Part shown: positions 58,110 to 64,000 of the stretch, piece after piece | Layout of the letters: the number at the start of each line of letters is the position of its first letter | Position numbering within the stretch: position 1 is the first letter of the stretch | NCBI GenBank assembly: GCA_950295325.1 | Contig: OX485803.1 | Coordinates: 5,084,001 to 5,148,000 of the forward strand | Direction: 5' to 3' | DNA length: 64,000 nucleotides | DNA from: Polytrichum commune | Lineage: Eukaryota > Streptophyta > Polytrichopsida > Polytrichales > Polytrichaceae | Notes under the pieces: generated by a model | The model's input: only the letters and a program-made list of their open reading frames with translations | Databases searched by the model: none | Told to the model about the DNA's origin: nothing | Made by a program: the position numbers and the translations under genes

Positions 58110-59742
58110 CAAAGACTTTAGTTCATAACACCTACCAAATGTTGCAATAAAAAACAAGATTCTTTCAAGGTTTGTACCAAGGTGACTCTTGAACAAAGTC
58201 GGGCCAATAGGCTCGAATCTATGTCAATATTTCAACCAATGTTCATTTTTCTTTTCCATCTATAACTCACCCTAATACTTTGTACCCAAATCATTGCACT
58301 TGGGTGGCTAGAGATTTTTGGCGAGAGGTGATTATCATATACAAGTGTACCTCACATCCATCCAACATAAACTTGTGACCCCCTATAGGTTTATTGTCGA
58401 TTCATCTCAAATGGCTTTGAGTATACTAATTATGGGTCCTTAAAGCTAACTCCAGCGTCAAACCAATTGTTTCTTAAATAACATTTTAGGCTACATATAC
58501 TAAGTTATGTATACTTGTATGCAATATCTCCCTTCTCTCTAGGATTTGTGGTATCTACGTAAAGTCATTCACTCCAAAGGCAAAAACGCAGTGAATTATA
58601 TTATAGCATGTAAATTGTTATTTATAGGATATTCAACTCCAAAAATAACATCAAAGACCTTGTAGAAGTCTAGTGAAATCCAGCTAGAATGAATCGGCCA
58701 TCAAGCTTCTAGGGAACTTGCTTTTCACTATAGTCCCTCCATCCACAATGAATGAGTTTACACAAATGCCACAAATCACAAGCCCACTAGGGTGACCCAT
58801 AAGTAATACGTAGGCACCTACTTTTGAGGTGTGTATTTTGTATACCTAGTAGTTGCGTATAAGCTTAGGCCATAAACTTCACCACCGCAATTACAATGAT
58901 GTAAGGTAGAGGGTGTTGAAACCAACATCCTGAAAACCTTGCATAATAAGTACATATTGATTATAAGAATGTACACCATGTGAACATCATACCCCCTAAC
59001 GGTTTGGTTTTCTTTTCTCTACATGGGAGTGTTAAAAAACTGGTTCATAAGGCTTCCACATGTATCCCGAATACCCTAATTTTATTGGTTTAAGGTGCTC
59101 CTACATTACGTTATTCTAGAATTGGAAACGCGGCTCATTGGCTTGCTTGTAGCAAAGTCAACTAACTTACTCGACACATGCTCGGCACCCTTGCATAACA
59201 CGAATAGGTCATTCATGTTTTGAACTTTGATCCAATTTATAAAGTCAAGTCCTTCAAACCAAATGAATGATTTCGATGACGAGGTTGACTTTGTTCAACA
59301 TACAATTGCTAATTGTTCAAAACTATCCCGATCTTCTACACCATCCATAGTATCCACCATCATGGTGCATAACATTATTCAATTGGGTGGGGTGGGGAAA
59401 TAAGCTCTATTGTATTTGAAATTATACTCTATTTATTCTCATAACAAAGCACTACATTGGCAAATTCAAATTGAAAAACTCGGGTGAAGGAGTGCATTGA
59501 ATTATTGGAATGGGACAGCTTGTAACATTGAATAATGTCATGTAGTTTCAACAATGTTAATTATATGATTTGGGGATATTTTGTAAAACTTTTAAAAACT
59601 TTTCTCATCAACAAAACCACACTTTTATGTGTTTTTTTTTGACAAAATGGAATCTTGATAATTAATTAATATAATCAAATTTTGCCTAAACCTTCAGTAC
59701 ATGATCTGTGTGTAGCCTAAAAGCTAGAGACGTCTACACTAA
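58110..59742. other. Gene-free stretch with foldback repeats
   Basis: A foldback element lies at about 58549-58783: left GATTTGTGGTATCTACGTAAA, right CACAATGAATGAGTTTACAC...CCACAAATC. A stretch near 58335-58370 shares the arm sequence of the 40486-40713 element. No exon chain seen. Confidence 0.5.
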
Positions 59743-60031
59743 GGGCTGGTTTACACTACGGTGGCGAAGTCCACCGGTCATGAAAAAAAGGGTGTTCCTC
59801 AATTGTGATTGGTCGAAAATGCAACTCTTGACCGGTGGGTGTTTACACTAGGTGAAGAAAACAATGGTGGTGAACTTTTCTCATGGATGATAAAATGACA
59901 TGGCCGCCTACATGGCGGCACTCTTTGGAGTTGGGCCTCCGGCACATCCACCATTTGCCTCATATAACCATGTCTTGGCCAAGCATTCTTGACCGACCGG
60001 AGGCCTTCTCCACCGTAGTGTAAACCGGCCC
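59743..60031. mobile_element. Tourist-like MITE
   Basis: The ends GGGCTGGTTTACACTACGG...CCACCGGTC and, reverse-complemented, GGGCCGGTTTACACTACGG match over about 38 bp with few differences. TAA flanks both ends (59740-59742 and 60032-60034), as for PIF/Harbinger-type insertions. The 289-bp element disrupts a TATTTAGTGT-type repeat (CTACACTAA, then GTGTGATATTTAGTGT). Confidence 0.88.
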
Positions 60032-60833
60032 TAAGTGTGATATTTAGTGTCACCAATTCTAATTGTCTTGCTCTATACTAGTTGTAAACCGTGGTATATA
60101 GTGTCACCAACACTAAATGTTAACCCAACATTGTTTGTCACTCCTTGTGAATTGTTTGGGAGGTTTTGGCCAATGGATGAATTCGTCCATCGTCCATTAC
60201 AATATTTGTTCACTTATTTGTAAGAAGCGTCATCCAAAGGGTTATTATAGTGACACTAAATATCATAGTTAGTGCAGTATTTAACTTTTGAAGGGAAAAA
60301 GGGACCGTGGGTAGATTTTAAAAGGTCTCTTTATTCCTTCGACCAACCGTCGTGTGTAAGTAGTTAGTTGTAGACAATTGCAATATCATGACATGCGACG
60401 GAGGTGGAGGGACATAGTTTCATAAAAATGGATTCCTTTGGGAACACATTCAACGGTGGCCGAGTTATCAATGTCGTGTTTGAGCAACATTTACAATGTT
60501 GGGGTTTCAAATAAAGAAATGAAGTAGATGAAAGAAGTTATTGATAGCACTTAGATTGAGTATTCTATTGTGAAACAATATTCTATTTGACTGCAATGAG
60601 ATTTGAAATCACTCAATTGGATAATATGGTGACGTTTTATTAGGAAGCTCAACGGAACATGTGCGTGGATTAAAAGGTATGATGAAAGACATGGGGCAAT
60701 ACCACCCTAAATAACAAGGTTAAGACGATAGCTTAATATTCCCCTTGTTGTTCTTTGCATGCTTTGGAGCTCTCAACGTTATTTTGCATAGTTCATGGAG
60801 GGGCGGTTCATGTGTTTTCAAGAACTACGTGAA

Positions 60834-61050
60834 ATTGTCTAATTAGTGTGGGTTACCATTTGAAGGTACACATTGCTATAACGTTTTACTGAGAGTGCAT
60901 TTTTGTTCATGAATAACATGCATAGTTAGTAAGCGACCGAAGAACATGATATAAAACCGAGTTGGTAAAAACCGATATTGTAATATATCGGTAAAAAATC
61001 ATAGCAACATGTAAACTCTGAACGGACCACCCACACTAATTTAGAAAATT
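60834..61050. mobile_element. Foldback MITE, copy 2 of the 5283-5495 family
   Basis: The left arm ATTGTCTAATTAGTGTGGGT...CGTTTTACTGAGAGTG and the right arm ending CCACCCACACTAATTTAG are inverted copies, and the left arm matches the 5283-5355 arm. Confidence 0.65.
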
Positions 61051-62189
61051 TAGTGTACTAAAAAATAAATTGTGCGATTTGAGGTGGGTGTAAAAAATTC
61101 AAGTGCACTATTTCCTAGGAAATTTCCGCTTCTTTTCAAAAACAAAAATTGCATTGCTAGCCCAAATCCTCCCCTTTCACATCCGTGTTGGACTATTGGG
61201 CAAAAGCACAAGGGCCGAACTATGGTAGATGGAGAAGTTCTCAGATAGTGTAAGAGATCATGAGTTTTACATATGCAAACGCCCCGTGAGGGAGCTTAGG
61301 ATTTATGGCACCATGTTCGTGGCATAGAATGAATGCGAGAAAGGAAGGGGGGGGGGGTTTGAAAGTTAAAAATAAGATGAAAGTTTTTGGATTTCTCATC
61401 CCAACGTAGTCTCATTCTGCTAACTCAATGGTTATGATGTTAATGTCGGGGTCAAATATGCTAAAAACAAACCCTAAACCCTAAGTTCAGGGGTCCTGCT
61501 TGCTATTTACATTTTTCTATGGCTTACAAAAGAGACGTCCCTCTAATGTAAGATGGATGCCATGCTAGCCTAAAGTAGGTGGACTAAATCCTAAACCCTA
61601 AACCACTAAACCCTAAACCACGACTAAATCAAGGGAGGTCTAATATTGATTTGTTATATATATATATATATGTGAAATGGATGCTTCAATATAGATTTGC
61701 TAGTGCAACACGAGTTTCATTGACATGTATAAATCTTATCAGTGGAAGTTGGAGACCATGGAAAGCAAACCGACTGACATCAACATACCTTAAGGGCCTC
61801 TTGGACCTCAAAGGATTGCACTCTCTTGCCTTACGAAAGACGACTCCTCTTCATGTTAAAACAGATGCAACGAAAGCTTGAACTCGGTGGACTAATAGCC
61901 CACCCACACAAACTAGTGCATGCCACCAATGAACGGTTCCTACCAACATGGGGCCACTTTTAGAGTTGGTTTAGCCAGTGAGAGCCACTAGATGTAACCA
62001 GTGTTGGTACTCACCTTTCACTGGTGGTCCGCATCAATAAGTGTGGGTGGGCTATAACTTGAGGACCACGACACTAATTCCAAGATCAAATATGCTCAAT
62101 GCGCACAAGGTCGATCGAGCTACAATGGATTCCCAACGTTTTCATCTCACATGGTTGCCATGAATCCTCCTTTGGCCCTCACCAATGTC
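61051..62189. other. No gene seen
   Basis: It contains short telomere-like AACCCTAAACC words near 61470-61490 and 61590-61620, a TA run near 61655-61671 and a G run near 61346-61358. No exon-like frames with recognisable content. Confidence 0.4.
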
Positions 62190-62890
62190 CAGGGAGATTT
62201 TTCACGCACAATCGCTCGAGATCCTAGTGTTTCCAAGTCCAACCGGTTACATGTTGACATCCTTCGGGGTTTCCTTATTAATTTGAAATATATTCCTTAG
62301 ATTCCTCTAAAATGATGGGTAGTTTTCCTTGAAGTCTTGAGACTCAACCACTTAGGGCCACTTCACACACGAGCCAAGAGCCGTGACCGTGAAATTGTGA
62401 GATCCTAAAGGAAAGTGTCCAAAGGCCATCCCAACACACCTCCAAAATCATGTAGTCTGATCACGGTCTTGAAGTGTAGTGTGAAGTCATATGTGACCGG
62501 GCCCTCAACCGAATGCTATTTCAATGAACATCTATTCATGCCGGCCCTCACGAACGATAAAATAGAATAAACTAACGGTTATGAGCGTTCGGAGTATTGT
62601 GGTCTCCCGGTTTTGCGTTAAGCCTACCTCCAAGAGATGGTTTTTGAAAACAGTCCAAGTGAGCATGAAACATGATCCATTCGATACCATGTACGAATCC
62701 ATGTAGACTTCACATCCATCTCGCATTCACATACTCCGTTGACCCCTCAAGCGTAGTGTGAAGTAGCGAACTTGGACCGGCTCCGCCTTTTCCACCAATG
62801 AGAGTGCTTGCAATGTAATGGTCACGGGCTCTCAGTCTCGTGTGTGAAGTGGCCCTTATTCTCAAACTCCACCGATTCATCTGTAACTAG
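62190..62890 (-). repeat. Repeat family B copy split by a family A MITE
   Basis: 62190-62354 (CAAGTCCAACCGGTTACATG, TTGACATCC) and 62856-62890 (CTCAAACTCCACCGATTCAT) are the two halves of one reversed family B element. Another reversed copy follows at about 62950-63190. Confidence 0.65.
62355..62855. mobile_element. MITE family A, copy 3
   Basis: The ends GGGCCACTTCACACACGAG and CTCGTGTGTGAAGTGGCCC are perfect inverted repeats over the first 19 bases, with TTA on both sides (62352-62354 and 62856-62858). Length is 501 bp. This single-headed copy shows the normal structure against which the amplified copy at 53951-55136 can be judged. Confidence 0.9.
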
Positions 62891-62949
62891 CATCTCTCTC
62901 TCTCTCTCTCTCTCTCAAGATGGATCCCTTTGATGTTGAAATTAATCGG

Positions 62950-64000
62950 ATCAGTGTCCGGGGAGATTTTAGTCGTGTCTCCAAGTCCAACTGGTCACAT
63001 GTTGACATCTTATTGGGTTTTCTTTATTAATTTGAGGGTATATCCCTTAGATTCCTCTCTTTCCTCTCAAATGCTCGGCGACTAACATTCCTTCCCTTCC
63101 CTTCCCTTTCCTTCCCTTCAGAAGCCTTGATGAACTTCCCATGCCACCGGCTGTTTCTCAAACTCGACTGCTTCGATCTATAACTAGATAGCGTGCTCGT
63201 TCATTGGATCGCATGCATTATAGAAGTAATTAACTTAGGTAGCCCACCCTTGGACTCGTTCTCTCGCATGCATCGTCACAGCAGTCAACAAACGATCTCC
63301 AAAGCCATTGACACACGACGACCGACGCTGATTTGTATTGAAATTGGGGGTCAACAGCATCCTCCGACAATTTGAGCTTCATGCAGGAGACAAAGCCTAT
63401 ACATATATAGTACTTATAAACTACTCATTCTTAATTTTGCTTCACCCCAACTCCAGTTTTCGACGTTGGGAAAGCAACTCAACGTCCAGGTGATGAGAGA
63501 GAGACACAGAGAGAGAGAGAGAGAGAATGAATTAGTATTATTATTGCATATATATGAGCGAGCGTACATATATGTCCACCATCCCACACAGAAAACTAGT
63601 TGACTTGACTTCCTGTGAGTGAGTTTGTGGCCGATTCGTCGAAAACGATTTCAAAGTAAATTAGTTTAATTTCAGAGCTAATTCCGGGGTCAAACCTCAA
63701 CCAAATACTGTAAACTCGTTCATGGTTGCATGCTATTTCAAGGTTTTTAATTAGGTTGAATGAAGGAGACGTGTGTTCGTATGTAAGACTTCCCTCTCTC
63801 TTTCTCTCTTTCTTTCTCAAATGATGTGTGGAATTGAGTCTGGTTCTATATTGATCGATTGATGAATAATGAGAGTCTAGGCAAAACAGTTGTTTGACTT
63901 AATCACAGTTCTCTCTGCTTATTTTTTATCGTAGGCTCTTACCATACAACGCAATAATTTTATAATTGTGGATTGGGGGGCAAGGGGTATTAATCTACAG
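62950..64000. other. Family B copy, then gene-free DNA to the right edge
   Basis: About 62950-63190 is a reversed family B copy (CAAGTCCAACTGGTCACATG, GTTTCTCAAACTCGACTGCT). A CCTTCCCTTCCC run lies near 63090-63118 and a GA microsatellite at 63498-63527. No gene recognised to the end. Confidence 0.45.

Noticed and set aside
1-64000. tRNA and rRNA genes
   Set aside because: I scanned by eye for tRNA arm and T-loop patterns and rRNA cores and found none; a covariance-model search could overturn this.

Overview
This window is nuclear DNA of a land plant, most likely a flowering plant. The evidence is five plant-type protein genes with GT-AG introns, decayed Ty1/copia DNA and a dense layer of small inverted-repeat transposons (MITEs). 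I cannot name the species. Genes cover little of the 64 kb; repeats, often nested, dominate the rest.

Layout. 1-1700: gene fragments, namely a tandemly duplicated terminal-exon-like block and a decayed copy of a U1A/U2B''-type spliceosomal RRM gene. 3.2-5.5 kb: a broken copia polyprotein followed by a foldback MITE. 7.8-12.2 kb, minus strand: an eight-exon class I methyltransferase gene of 364 codons, probably plastid-targeted. 12.4-13.0 kb: GC-rich upstream DNA split by a MITE. 15.6-17.3 kb: three DNA transposons nested one inside another. 21.6-24.0 kb, plus strand: a three-exon gene for the small mitochondrial 2-oxoglutarate dehydrogenase adaptor (KGD4, formerly MRPS36). 25.4-26.6 kb, minus strand: a two-exon gene for an unrecognised 161-residue protein. 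32.3-36.4 kb, minus strand: a six-exon IWR1/RDM4-type gene of 342 codons, for a protein expected to escort RNA polymerase II into the nucleus and support RNA-directed DNA methylation. 43.3-44.2 kb (minus) and 55.3-55.9 kb (plus): two decayed copies of the 3' end of a non-LTR retrotransposon whose C-terminus has a CCHC knuckle, an RHN motif and an RPD...E restriction-like endonuclease signature, unlike the L1 and RTE elements usual in angiosperms. 47.7-48.0 kb, plus strand: a lipid-transfer-protein-type eight-cysteine gene. 48.9-49.4 kb: a long foldback. 51.9-63.2 kb: several MITE families, including one whose left end has been amplified together with host flank.

The genes do not form a functional cluster. 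They share an architectural trait: all four intron-bearing genes carry tandem arrays (unit about 150-340 bp) in an intron, usually the first, and the lipid-transfer gene has a similar array covering its own start region. Three genes also carry the same foldback repeat in an intron. The most unusual observations are the RLE-type retroelement, the TE-head plus host-flank amplification at 53.95-55.14 kb, and the intronic arrays. All exon models were built by reading splice sites and reading frames by eye; there is no transcript evidence.
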